Source: Steromphala cineraria
Lineage: Eukaryota; Mollusca; Gastropoda; Trochida; Trochidae
Reading direction: 5' to 3'
NCBI GenBank assembly: GCA_916613615.1
Contig: OU744723.1
Location: 69,211,226-69,275,225 of the forward strand
DNA: 64,000 nt
The notes beneath the pieces were generated by a model. The model had not been told where the DNA came from and did no database searches. It saw only the letters and a program-made list of their open reading frames with translations. Position numbers and translations under genes: made by a program. Of this stretch, positions 33,461-45,400 are shown piece by piece; position 1 is the stretch's first letter; each line of letters starts with the position of its first letter.

Positions 33461-35609
33461 GTATTGTGCATGATCCTTTAAAAGTTTCCTATTTGAAGAG
33501 ATATTTGTTGATTAATTAATTCGATGTATTCCCAAATATGCAGCTTCAGAAAAAAAGAATCATTTATAAAAGAAAATCAAACATGCTACATCACTTGAGA
33601 TGTTCGAAGCTCAACTAAAACCTTTTTTTACATAAGCCTTTTCCTGCTGAGCGTAAAGAGTTTAGACAAATGATATGCGCTTTCAAATTCAAGGATTTTC
33701 ATTATATTTATATATTATCTTGATGATAAAGATTAGACAACGCGTATTCAATTCAGATACTTCAACATTTGTGTGTTCTTGATCCAGAAACTATTTCAAT
33801 ATGAAAATAACTGATGCAAAGAATGCTAGTCAAAATTTTCATATATCTTTAAGCGTTTCTAGGTCTAGCTTGCAACGTATATACTAGGGTCACGTACAGT
33901 CTCGCACTTTGCTATATGAAACGAGAGCACAGATGACCCCTAGAGGTCAATCGAATGTCAATGTCACGACATGATCTCACGTACGTGCAGCTACCATCAA
34001 AGAGAAGATACGGGTCTGTCCCGGACCCACAGTACCCCTTTACCCTCCCAAGCAGGTAGCCATTATGGCGTAAATCTCTCAAATATCGCACCTCACTGTT
34101 AAGAGAGTTCCTCTCTGATTCAGGGGTTAAAGATTTCACCGCTAAGCAGGGCCCCATGCATCTAGCATAAACAATCATGTTTTCTACTCGCAGATTAATC
34201 CTTGCATTAGAAAAACAAGGTTGGTATTTGTGAAAAAAATCATTGAAGTTTAGTAGTCATTTAAATGTACATCTACAATCAGCATGTTCTAAAGCAAAGG
34301 TCAAACGCCTGTCTTCCTCTGTTCATTAGTTTCTAGTTGAGATGCATTAAAGCGAGCCATTATCGACATGATGAAATTCAGTAGACTGTTTTGATAAATC
34401 ACAAAATGTAGAAATCTTAACCTGGGACGAACACAAAAGTTACGTACATTGATTAATATCTATGTCATAAATGCACAGTATCGCACTATAATGAAAGTAT
34501 TCCTCTTTTCAATGTTTGATTTCTTTGCAGTGTTGTGGAAGAAAAAACACTTTAATTGATAGTAAAACATCCCATACAAGTCTTCTCTGATATCCTGCTA
34601 CATATAAAACACGCGTAGCTCCAACACATACTCTGGTATTCATCAAACCAAAAAGCCTTGTATTTCTGGCGGCTGTTTACTCAAAGCAATACACGCTTGT
34701 AAAGAGGGAGTACATAGATAGAGTTGATAAAAGACTTGTAAAGGAGATATCCCTTGCACACGTTGTCATTTCTCATCACTGTTCCATGAATGATAAACAC
34801 ACAATGCATTAATGATACTTTGAATGCGATAGAATTGGTACAGCCTCACGACAGGCATAATCCAATCCAATGACTTGTAGTTGACAGAATTTTTAGTATA
34901 TATATATATATATATATATATAGCATAGCGTAAAGGCGTAAAGGCCGGGCACTGTAAGGGTTAAAGTCCCATCGTCATACTTGCATGCGTTTCATGGTGA
35001 AATTTACCAATTGAGAAAATTAATACATCACTCTGTAAAAAAATAATAAGTCGAAGGTTTTATGTAATTTTTGAATGATTCATCAACATTAAAATACTTT
35101 ATTACGACGTCCAAAGTAAGTACCCTGTGTGTCTCAGTTACCACATGTGCGTCTGATGGATGTCAACTTGGTGGCAACGAGTAACTGATTTGATTAGCCT
35201 TCTTGTTGTCATGCCGGGCTTGACTTTGCGATTATTTGGTAAATTATCACATTTTTAAGGAATTTTGGTCCGATAGGCACTTTATTCAAAATATCATTTC
35301 AAATGCATGAACATGCTCCATAACAAGCTGTACAGAGAAATGTTAAGTTTTCATCTATGTCGAGACGAACTTTCCTTACATCGATGTGTACATGTATTTC
35401 ATTTTAAAACTGTTATTTTCCTGGGTTAAAATTTATGAACCTTTCTAAACAACATAAATATGAAGCGTTGATTTTCGGCAAGCCTGGAAGACATGCTTTG
35501 TTGGATGATGATTTCAACTAGGATCAAATTATGTCTAAAACAAGATAAGAGTTGTTCTCGTATGAACTGACATACAGTCTGAGAAATGCTCACGTCGCTC
35601 CAAACCTAA
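33461..35609. other. Region without a supported gene
   Basis: Contains an 88-residue minus-strand frame at 33912-34178 (cysteine- and arginine-bearing, starting MIVYARCMGP) that I cannot assign, and a (TA)n run at 34901-34921. The rest is AT-rich and featureless to me. Confidence 0.5.
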
Positions 35610-36234
35610 TGCTCCTATTCACTAGGAGAGGAATTCTCACCAATCGCCACGAATAGGTGATTGTAAAAAATCGTGAATATTCTTGAATATTCGGCAACAT
35701 TCGTGAACTGCAATTTCACTTGTACGAAACGGTTACAAAATTCGTAGCTTTTCATGCTAAAACACTACGAAACCAATACGAATTGCTTACGAATTATGTA
35801 CGAATTCTACGATATAACTACGAAACAACCACGAATATACTAAGAATTTTCACGAATATGATACGATATCACAAATGATGTAGGAATAGATTACGATAAT
35901 TCGTGATTGTTTCGTAGATGATTCGTACATCATTCGGGAAGAGACCATCAAAAATATCAACCACGAATCTCCAAGAACTCGTTATGAATTTGTTACGAAT
36001 GACCCGAATTAATTACGAATAGTTTACGAGAAAACTACGATAACAAAATTCGTAGTTGATTCGGGAAAATTTTTTGACAAACAAAAAAATTTTCACGAAT
36101 GCCACGAATTGTAAGAATGTTGTCGAATCAATCACGAATTTATTACGAATCACAAGAATAAATCATGAATTATCTACGAATGTTCATGAATGTGAAATAT
36201 TTCTCTATCGTGGCGATTCGTGAGAATAGGGGCA
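35610..36234. mobile_element. TAA-flanked inverted-repeat element filled with ACGAA-type motifs
   Basis: The ends are inverted: TGCTCCTATTC ... CTCACCAATCGCCACGA on the left (with a 15-base insertion relative to the right) and, complemented, TGCCCCTATTCTCACGAATCGCCACGA on the right. TAA lies directly outside both ends (35607-35609 and 36235-36237), as for PIF/Harbinger insertions. The 625-bp interior consists largely of the words ACGAAT, ACGAAA, ACGAT and their complements, in both orientations and spaced by roughly 8-15 bases. No transposase frame is present. Superfamily assignment rests only on the 3-bp TAA duplication. Confidence 0.8.
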
Positions 36235-36399
36235 TAAAGGGTAGCTATATATCAGTCAGAATATAATATATGACTCTGTGTTCAAAAGGTAAAGGATATC
36301 ACCTAACTTCTCCTTAAGTAATCAAAATTATTCTTAAAGCGCGAGTCGATAACTTCGGTAATGATCTATAACCATATACAATACATTATCGCTTTCCTC

Positions 36400-36862
36400 G
36401 AAGCTGGCATTTCATGTGTACGTATTCGTGCGTGATGCGTGTAGCGTAATACGTAATGCGTGTTGCGTGACGCGTAATGTCCGATTCCATGTATCCGCAA
36501 TAGTGTGGCGAGAGTAACCAGTTTCGCATGCGTAATGAATATTTTACAGTTTGCCCTCAATTGTAGAAGTTGATTCCATGTAAGTGTGATGCGTTATGCG
36601 TCATGCGTTATGCGTTATGCGTTATGCGTTATGCGTTATGCGTATTGCGTATTGCGTATTGCGTAAAGCGATGCCCTTATTTTGGTTTGCGTAAGTGAGA
36701 ATTGCGTATTCGGATACTCACGTGAGCGTTCCGGCGAAAACGCACTGCGCATTACGCACTAGCCCTGCACTTGGCATGAACTTCTTCTACTAGTATTTTG
36801 ATTAGTGTTAATTACGCTTTACGCATTGCGCACTACGCATGACGCACTACGGACACATGGAA
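36400..36862. repeat. Degenerate TGCGT-motif array with inverted ends
   Basis: From 36420 to 36850 the words ATGCGT, TTGCGT, TAGCGT and their complements recur dozens of times, in plus orientation on the left, minus on the right. A regular core TTATGCG repeats at 36592-36640. From 36573 the left end (ATTCCATGTAAGTGTGATGCG) and the right end near 36862 (complement ATTCCATGTGTCCGTAGTGCG) are inverted counterparts. Another half site, GATTCCATGTATCCG, is at about 36483. It probably represents one or two small elements with amplified motifs. Flanking duplication was not resolved. Confidence 0.75.
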
Positions 36863-38776
36863 TGTTGACCTTATGCCCGCCACAGATGCAATGAGATGCG
36901 TTCACTATGTTCTATATACTCGGGATGTCATGATGCAACATGTGTCATGACACTTATATGTAGGTCATGATACAATACATAAATGCAGTAAACGTTACAT
37001 TGTTAGGCAGAAAATCCATTTCACTGAAGATTATTGAACAATTCAGACAACAGTTATTTATTACCAAACAGTTAGGTCCCAAAATAAGCCAACTTAAAAC
37101 ATCAACTTAAACAAAATTAAACATCACCTTATTTTTACCAGCTTAAACATTAACAGAAACGCTGTTCATATCTAGGGATTTCTGATTCATTGAAATGTTG
37201 ATTGACACATTAACAAATTATTGCACCTCGCGTCGGTAGTACCCCAAAACCCCTACAACCCATTTCCCCTACAGCTTATAACAACAAGTTATGGTTATGT
37301 ATCGCATCGTGAACTGAAGTTGGATGATTGCATAGACGCATCAGTGTATTGTCACCCAGAATAAAATACTGTGGTATGGCAAAAGATCGTAACCAGCTTT
37401 AAACACTTTTCATGAGCAGTCGCTATTGTGATATTCTTTGACGGTATCTATAAAGTGTGAGACTTTGAATCGTAGGTTAAAGTTGGCAATAAGTGTATTA
37501 AAAACATTAATACAAACAGATGAAGAATTAAAGACTTTGTTTCAGTTTTGAAAGGCATATGTTCTTGCGGCCTGGAACATCGATCTCTCCTCTGCATTTG
37601 CAACTATTTTCATAGTTTTGCCTGGACTCTATTGCGTCAGTTGTCTAAGACAAGGCTAACCATGACACATGGCAAAAGTGTTTGACATTAAGCATACGAA
37701 TGTTGTTAATCCTTTTGTGTGTTACCATATATATGCAACTGACTGTCTGTAAACCTACATTGCTTGACAACGACACTAGGAGCTAAGTCGAAACGTCGTC
37801 TAACATGAATAAAGAAGTTGTCATCCATATAACCATCTTCCTTATAGTATTTCCAACTTCTAAAATGCCTCTTAAAGAATGTATCATCCAAAAGTGGCTA
37901 CCAGAGTAGATATCGCTTTTCTGAGATCAAGCGATATCTACATTGTAGATATCGCTACAATCAAATCGTCATAATCCTATTACATCATCAGTTACATGAC
38001 ATCAAAAGGCTTTGACATCACTTAGAACACAGATGACAATACTATGACGTCATAAAACCCATGACGTAACAATGATATGACGTCACAATGCTGCTGACGT
38101 CCAGATATGTTCATTCTTTTGCTAATAACTGTTGAAAAATGATTTGGATGATAAATAAAATCTCACCATCAAGCCTCGGATATTTGTAACTTTAATCAAC
38201 TCGTGTTGATATATTTGATATCAGAAGACACTTGGGTGAGATTCTCTATTTATCAAGATCGATTATTCTAAGCTTCACATATATACTAAACGCAGAACGA
38301 TGGAAGTCTCAACCATCAGTATTAGATATAAGTAGCGGCGATGCAGCCATAAAAGTCCTTAAAAGCCACCCAAAAGAGGTTAAGGAACACAAAAGTAGTA
38401 CTATCATTTGCTACAACTTTGAAAGGCAGCAGCTCAGAGAGAAGGGTTTTGTTTGAAGTTTTGTTCATACCAAATTTAACTTTGAAGAGTTTTTTGAAAT
38501 TTGGAATTTTTAATCGGAAGAATGTTTTCATCAACCTTTTCTCTACAAGGGATATCCCTTTCAAAGAGACAAAGTCTCCTAAGACAGGACCACAAAGTTT
38601 TAAACCTGAGCCATCTGACATGCTGTGACTCCCTGCCTTGTTTCTGAAATCACAGCACATTACAGAAACTGCGTAAAACGCAAAAATTTATCTAATTATG
38701 TTATTCAGTAAGATAGTGCTTATTACCTAATGGGTCACTATAACAGTGGTCCTTAGATCATTTTGAGTAGTATATA

Positions 38777-39270
38777 CAGTAAACCCTGGTTATAATTGGT
38801 TATAATGCCCCAGGTTATAATTGGTTATAATGCCCCTGGTTATAATGCCAAACTGGATATAATGCCACGATTTTGCCAGAACGGATTTCCTGCCTTTATA
38901 TTTCACTGGTTATATAATGCCAAACTGGATATAAGGCCATTTGCCAATGCTTTTTGGAACAAAAGTCAGTTTTCCTGTCTATAATGCCAATGAAAACACA
39001 CGGTTTAGGATTTTTTCGAACTAAATAAGGTAAATTGGCATTATTGAAATTAATCGATACTTAAAGCATGTTGCATAGATACTTTGATTGGTGATCATGG
39101 GCACATGAGTGACATTCTAATTGCCTCAAACTGATTGATATAATTCATCACTTCTGTAGGTAGAGGCTCTTTTGTTTCTATACCGCCTTACCTCGATGTA
39201 ATGACAACTTGGATAAAGTGTCATAATTTCTGTTTGACAAATGGTGACAGTTATAACCAGTGTTTTATTG
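38777..39270. mobile_element. pogo/Tigger-like MITE with internal TATAATGCC repeats
   Basis: Inverted ends CAGTAAACCCTGGTTATAAT and, complemented, CAATAAAACACTGGTTATAAC are flanked by TA (38775-38776 and 39271-39272), giving 494 bp. 'CAGTxxAxCCxxGxTTATxx' ends are characteristic of Tigger-type elements. Near the left end GGTTATAATGCC and GGATATAATGCC words are repeated about seven times (38790-38945), as if the terminal motif had been amplified inwards. Confidence 0.82.
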
Positions 39271-39479
39271 TATCTGCAACTGAAACTGCGTTTTTACTTG
39301 ATTTGCTACACGGTCGACATCAGATTAGGCGGCTGTAAAACTGTAAAAAATACATACATCGATGTATTCCAGGGTATGAGTTCGAGCTGAACGGGGAGAC
39401 GTGCATGTATTCGAGGATGATTAAAAATTATTCGCCAGGAGAAGAATACTTGTATTGTTGCAAGTAGAAAGCCCGCAAC

Positions 39480-39690
39480 ACTATTGTGGCTCTGCATTGC
39501 GGTGAAACCTGCAAGAATCGGCTCGAACTAGCGAACCTCCGTCGATACTGATCTAATATTCAGTGTAGCGTTGCACCCAAACCTGATTAAGCGTTCTCTT
39601 CTGCAGACAGAGTTGCCGATTCGAACCACGGACCTTCTGATCCGAAGCCGTACGCGCTAACCACTGCACTATATCTTGACCCGAAGGGAA
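39480..39690 (-). mobile_element. tRNA-derived SINE
   Basis: On the minus strand a tRNA-like head reads AGTGCAGTGGTTAGCGCG (A-box region), CTTCGGATCAGAAGG (anticodon arm resembling tRNA-Arg UCG) and GTGGTTCGAATC (B-box). The 3' flank does not pair with the 5' flank as an acceptor stem would, so it is not a functional tRNA. The body continues to about 39480 and contains another TAGTTCGAGCC word. Confidence 0.75.
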
Positions 39691-41325
39691 AGGACAAACC
39701 CTAGATTCCACAACCTTTAATTAGACATTTCGTAAATGCACTCATGGCCTGGATACACATAGGCCCTATGCAGTTTGTTGTTACTGACGTTGCCGTGTAT
39801 GTGGGGAAGAAGGCCGGAAAATAGATCACACGGTCGGTAGTGAGTCAGACACAGATTCATTAAGACTATGTAAAATTTATGAAATAGAAAATAATGACCA
39901 TATTATCATAAAAAATTGGCAACGTTATGGTCAGTCGAGTGCTCGGGCTCAAATTTAACTTGAATAAGTAAATTACAAATTTACCATAAAAGTGTGAAAA
40001 TTAGAATTCACGGCGGCGTTTTTCTCAGAATAATCTTAAAAGGAGCACTAATTGTCGACGTTGTCCCGTTTTATCTCAAGTATGCATATTGCTCCAGTAC
40101 ACAGCGATACACTTCAAAGCTGATATTGTAATGTCACAAACAACACTATATGCTAAGCAGAACTGCAAACCTGAACTGAACTGCAAACCAAAAAATCTGT
40201 CGGCTACAAATGTTTTGTAATTACTCACTGTATGTGGCTCGTACTGTTCTATTTTTAGTATGTACATGTATTATAATATAAATCATTATTAAACGCTGAA
40301 TATTTGCATTATCAAGTCTTTAAAAAAATAATCTAAACATCATACAGAAACAGATTTTTTGTAAAAAGCTTTTTTCTCGAATGATTACCAATCAGAACGC
40401 AACTGTGTTTTTATGATAAAAGGGTAACTTGGTCGTACTGATTTTGCGAATTTCATTAATTGATGGTATTAAATATTAAGATGGTGAAGATTCATGTGTG
40501 CCTTCCCTGTACTTTGGCGGATATATAACATTGATATTTTGCATGTATGATGGTTTAAAATATCGAAGAATGTACTGTTAAGCACCGGTCCCTAGAACGC
40601 GATTACACTTAGAGGTTCAATAACTCACGCTGTCCATAAGCGTACATATAATATATACTTCACAGCCACTCGACCAAATAAAACATAAGGGGATATGCAG
40701 TATAATAATTCCTCTGACGATGTAGTAACCTTTTGCACGTGCCTCTAGATAGCAAAGTTTTTTAAAGGAATCAATAGAGGAAAATATTGCAATAATAGAT
40801 TTTGCACGCAACGAAGAAGTGTTGATAAACTATATATATATTAAATATGTAAAATTATATTTATTATAGCCAAGCAAATACGTAACGAAAACTTTAGAAT
40901 TATATGCACACAAATTCTTCAAGAGTCCATATCTGTAAAACGAGTATTGACCAAGTTGATCTTTTCCAGTAACCGTCCCCATATTGTTATCAAATAAGAA
41001 ACTTCACGAAATTCTGAAGATTGATAAATCATCAATTCACAATAAAATCTTGCAAACATTGACACTGATTCGAGTTTTTGAACACATCACAGTTAACAAA
41101 GCAGTTCTTTTAGATGCGCACAAATTCTATTGGTGACAGAACTTAAAACAATCGTTGCTCGGTAATATTGATATTTTACACACGCAATGATCATAAATTC
41201 CACTTCTTATAACTCACAACGAGGAATGTTAATGTATACAGTATTAGTTTGATATTCAGTAAGATACCGTTCTGTTCACCTTTTGGTAATCTGTCAAATA
41301 GTGTGAAAATCCTGCCAGTAAATGT

Positions 41326-41579
41326 CAGTCTAAGTAAACCTAGCCTGAATGATACTCGCTATGCTCCCATATTGAGTCTAGAAAGATACAGTAAGAGGTC
41401 GCTTCAGTCGACCCTTCGTCGAGCTATGACCGTCCACGTCATTTGTGTGACTAGCAGACAATTGCGGCATGGTAAGCCGAGCCCTGATTGGTCAATTTGA
41501 TAACTCGGCTGACGCGAACATTATTTCACCAAGCTACTCAATATAGTGAGTGTTGTTGAGGCTAGGTTTACTTAGAATG
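41326..41579. mobile_element. MITE with 9-bp target-site duplication
   Basis: Inverted ends CAGTCTAAGTAAACCTAGCC and, complemented, CATTCTAAGTAAACCTAGCC continue with weaker similarity for about 45 bases (ACTCGCTAT / ACTCACTAT, ATTGAGT). The 254-bp element is flanked by perfect direct repeats AGTAAATGT at 41317-41325 and 41580-41588. An 8-9-bp duplication fits hAT, Merlin or Mutator-type elements. No transposase. Confidence 0.88.
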
Positions 41580-42460
41580 AGTAAATGTTTTCTTCATTTT
41601 CTCGATAGATAACACACATTATTCCACTGAATTTTTTATTCATTGATATACTATCTTTGTACATTAAACTTAATAATACATATGTAAATATAAGAATTCA
41701 TAAAGTATTGAATGTTTAGAAGAAGGTACATGCAGTTTTTGCAAAAATTTGAGCAATGGGAATTGAAGGACAACAATTTCCCAAACTGTTCTTTTCTGTA
41801 TCAGTTTATGTTTTCTTAAACATCAGGCCTACTGCCCCTTTAACTTCTAAGCAAAGTCACCGTCATATCATCTTTTTGTAAACTTATTCGACAATAAGAA
41901 TAAAACTAATTGATCAGAATACGTCTTTAACTTTTACTTTCAAAGCATTCATGTATATGATGTCATGAATTTTGTAATTTATCATCATATATAATCGTGT
42001 TCAAAATCCATAAAATTGTCATTATTTCTATAACAAAAACTTAAAAAATTAAAAATATATGAGATGATGAAAAAAATCCTCATAAATTAAACTTGAAAAT
42101 GTAATCAATAAAGCAAATTGCAAAAGTGTTATGAAAAAGTGAGACATTCTACAATCTTAAGTTATCCATCAGCGAGAATTGAACTTGATAATGATTTGAT
42201 TTATCCACTCATTTTAAAACCTCATCACGGTATGTCTAATGTAGTGTCAATATCGGAAATTTACATATTTACATACTTCCGATTCTTTTGTTTGTCACAT
42301 AGTTGTCTCCCTTGATAACTGACGCTCATATTCAATTGTAGACTTGTGTAGCAGAACATTTTCATCCTTAGTAAATGTTTCTGATGCAATGTATTCAATA
42401 ACCTGCATTGGATGTAGTGGAACTATGAGATTACTTTGAACTCGGTTTGACTGGCGTCAA

Positions 42461-45400
42461 TTAGTCTTTTTTTTGTAACAGTTCTTCCAAATTAGCTGTT
42501 TTTCCTTTCTTGTTGCAGATGCTAACTTCAGCACCTTTGTTTATAAGAATCCCTGCCATGTCCCTGTATACCTGTTTGTCCTTAGATGAGAAACTTGTTA
42601 AGCCAGTCGCCCATGAAAAGCAAAGTTTATGTAGGGGTGTATCACCTGCTGTGTTCTGTGTGTTGACGCCGGCTCCATGTTGGATCAAAACCTCACTTAC
42701 AGAAGTAGATGGTTGATTATACCTCATACCAGCATAGACAGCTGAGTGAAGCGCTGTGTCACCCTTTTCATTCTGTATATCAACTCCAGCGCCTGATTTC
42801 AGTAACAACCCAACACACTCCATAGATCCTCTCTCAGCTGCTCTATGAAGTGCTGTGTCACCTTCTTTGTTCTGTATGTTTACTGTAGTGCCCGCTTTTA
42901 CTAACAGATCAACACACTCTGTATTCCCAATCCCTGCTGCTAAATGAAGCGCTGTACCACCTTCTTCATGCTGTATATCCACTGCAGCACCTGCTTTTAC
43001 TAACATATTAACACATTCTTTATATCCCCATTTTGCTGCTCTATGAAGTGCTGTGTCACCTTCTTTACTCTGTACATTCACTAAGGCTCCTGCTTTCAGT
43101 AACAGACCAACACACTCTTCAGATCCAATCTCTGCTGCTCTATGAAGTGCTTTTTCACCTTCATTCTGTATATTCACTGAGACACCTGTTTTCAGTAACA
43201 AAGTTAGACACTGCTCAGATCCAAACTCGGCGGCTCTATGAAGTACTGTGTTTCCATCTTTATTCTGTAAATTCACTACGGCGCCTGCTTTCAGTAACAC
43301 ATAAAGACACTCTTCATTTCCTGCCAAACAAAGTGCTGTATCACCTTTGTTATTGTGTATATTTAATTCAGCACCTGCTTTCAGTAACAAATCAACACAC
43401 TCTGGATTCCCCATCCCTGCTGCCAAATGAAGTGCTGTATCACCTCCTTCATTCTGTAAATCCACTGCAGCACCTGCTCTTACTAACAGATTCATACATT
43501 CTTTATATCCCCATTTTGCAGCATTCGCAAGTGCTGTGTTGCCTTCTTCATTCTTAACATCGACCGTCGCACCTTCCTTCAGTAAGAGTTCAGTACAATC
43601 TTTAGCTCCGCTCCACGTTGTCAAATGAAGTGCCGTGTCTCCATCATCCTCTTTACTGTTTATATCAGCACCGTGTTGAAGCAACCACTGAACGGCTAGA
43701 GTTTGGTTGTGTAAGCTTGCAGCATGAAGAGGTTTGGGGTAAGCTGGTTTATTTACTGAGGCACCTTGGTCAACCAGGAATTGCATGATTTCTGTGTTAC
43801 CTCTTCCGCAAGCTACTGAAAGACATCTACTTAAAAAAAGGTATGCTCTGTGGTTGGCTTTATTCTTAAACATTAGTTTTATCAAATGGAAGTCCCCTGT
43901 TCTAACAACTGCATCACGTGAAAACTCATCAACCCTCGCTCCTTTCTCTATCAACAACCTCATAGCTTCAAGCTGGTTGTTTTCACATGCACAATGTAAA
44001 GGTGAGGGACCGGAACAGTCCTCTACAACAATGTCACCTCCACTCTCAAGCACACGTCTCAAAGATGACACTAGCCCGTATTCACTCAAGTAGTGAACTA
44101 TTGTTCTCCCATTACCATCCTTTGTATTCAAGTCAGGACTAAGTGACAAGATCTGGTGTACAAATTGATCATCTCTGGTTTCTGCAGCGATCTTGAGAAG
44201 TTTTTCACCAGAGAATAATCTGACATTGATGTCAAGTGATTTCCGTGTGGCTACCAAGTAGGTAAGTACATCCGATGCAGCATATCTGCATGTCCAATAC
44301 AAAATATTCCTTTCATCATCTGCAGTCAGTGTTATATCTGGACGATTGTCTATGTACTTCAGGAGCTCTGGTGACATGCTGCTGGGCACTAAAGAGAGGA
44401 ATCTGTTTTCTTGGTCCCATGATGAGAAGTTTCCCTCAGGCATATGGAAAAGTGATGTCAGCGGTGTTGTTATTCTGGACATAACCTTACAAACAAATTT
44501 CTTGTCTGTAAAGGCTTGGTGTGAAAGTACATAGACAAAGTTTCGTGCCATAATCTCAGTAGCAAACCGCTCAGCCAGGTCATCTGCATAGCATCTGTTG
44601 ACATAAACAACTAGGCCCGAATCATTTGATGATTCGTTATCTTGTGAAAAGGAAATTCTCACTCGTTCATGGATAAACGACATCTGACATTGTTGAATGA
44701 CAAATTCTGGATCCAGTTTACACATATGAAGAGCTACACTGTCATAGATAGATGGATGGTCAAACACATATTTATCCTCCTCCACTTTGATGTAAGTTCC
44801 AACAAGGGTGTCAGCAGTCTGTTTTATCTTGTATGTTCTATCCAATTTTCCAAGTTCTCTGATGCTGATCTTTCCTTCACCTTTAATCATTTCCTGAAAC
44901 AGTTTCAGCTTACTTGTATCATTGAACAAGTTGGATACGGATTCATTTAGAAATGTCAATGGCTTAGTGAAAAACTCAACTGCAATTATTGATTTATTTT
45001 CCTGATAGATTGCAGTGAACAGACGACAGACATGGGGAAACCCGTGAGCGACTGATATCCATAAGATTTCTTCAACTATCTTCCTGTCTAGTTTCACACC
45101 ACCAGCTTTGGATATGGTCTCCCATATTGCCTGCTTTTCTTCAATGCTTCTCTTCATACTGTGATCCATATAGATGACATGTTTCTCTGATGTAAGGAAG
45201 TCTGACAATCTTCCTAAGTTGACAGATGCTGTCTTCAGTACGTAATCACGTCCTATCAGAATGACAGTCACATCCTTCTTGGATGTTGTATCTTCTGTTT
45301 CATGTGATTTGTGTTCTCGCTCCTTCAACAGGGGACTAACAGCAGGTTTCCACCTTGACCATTCAGCCTGATCTAACTCCAGATTACCAAACACATCGTC

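Noticed and set aside
33912..34178. 88-residue minus-strand ORF as a gene
   Set aside because: No recognisable domain, no splice or composition support; left as unassigned sequence.
39605..39690. Functional tRNA gene
   Set aside because: A-box, anticodon arm and B-box are tRNA-like, but the flanks cannot form an acceptor stem; better explained as a SINE head.
43033..43557. 174-residue plus-strand ORF with periodic sequence
   Set aside because: Antisense of the ankyrin repeats; its periodicity comes from the 99-bp repeat unit.
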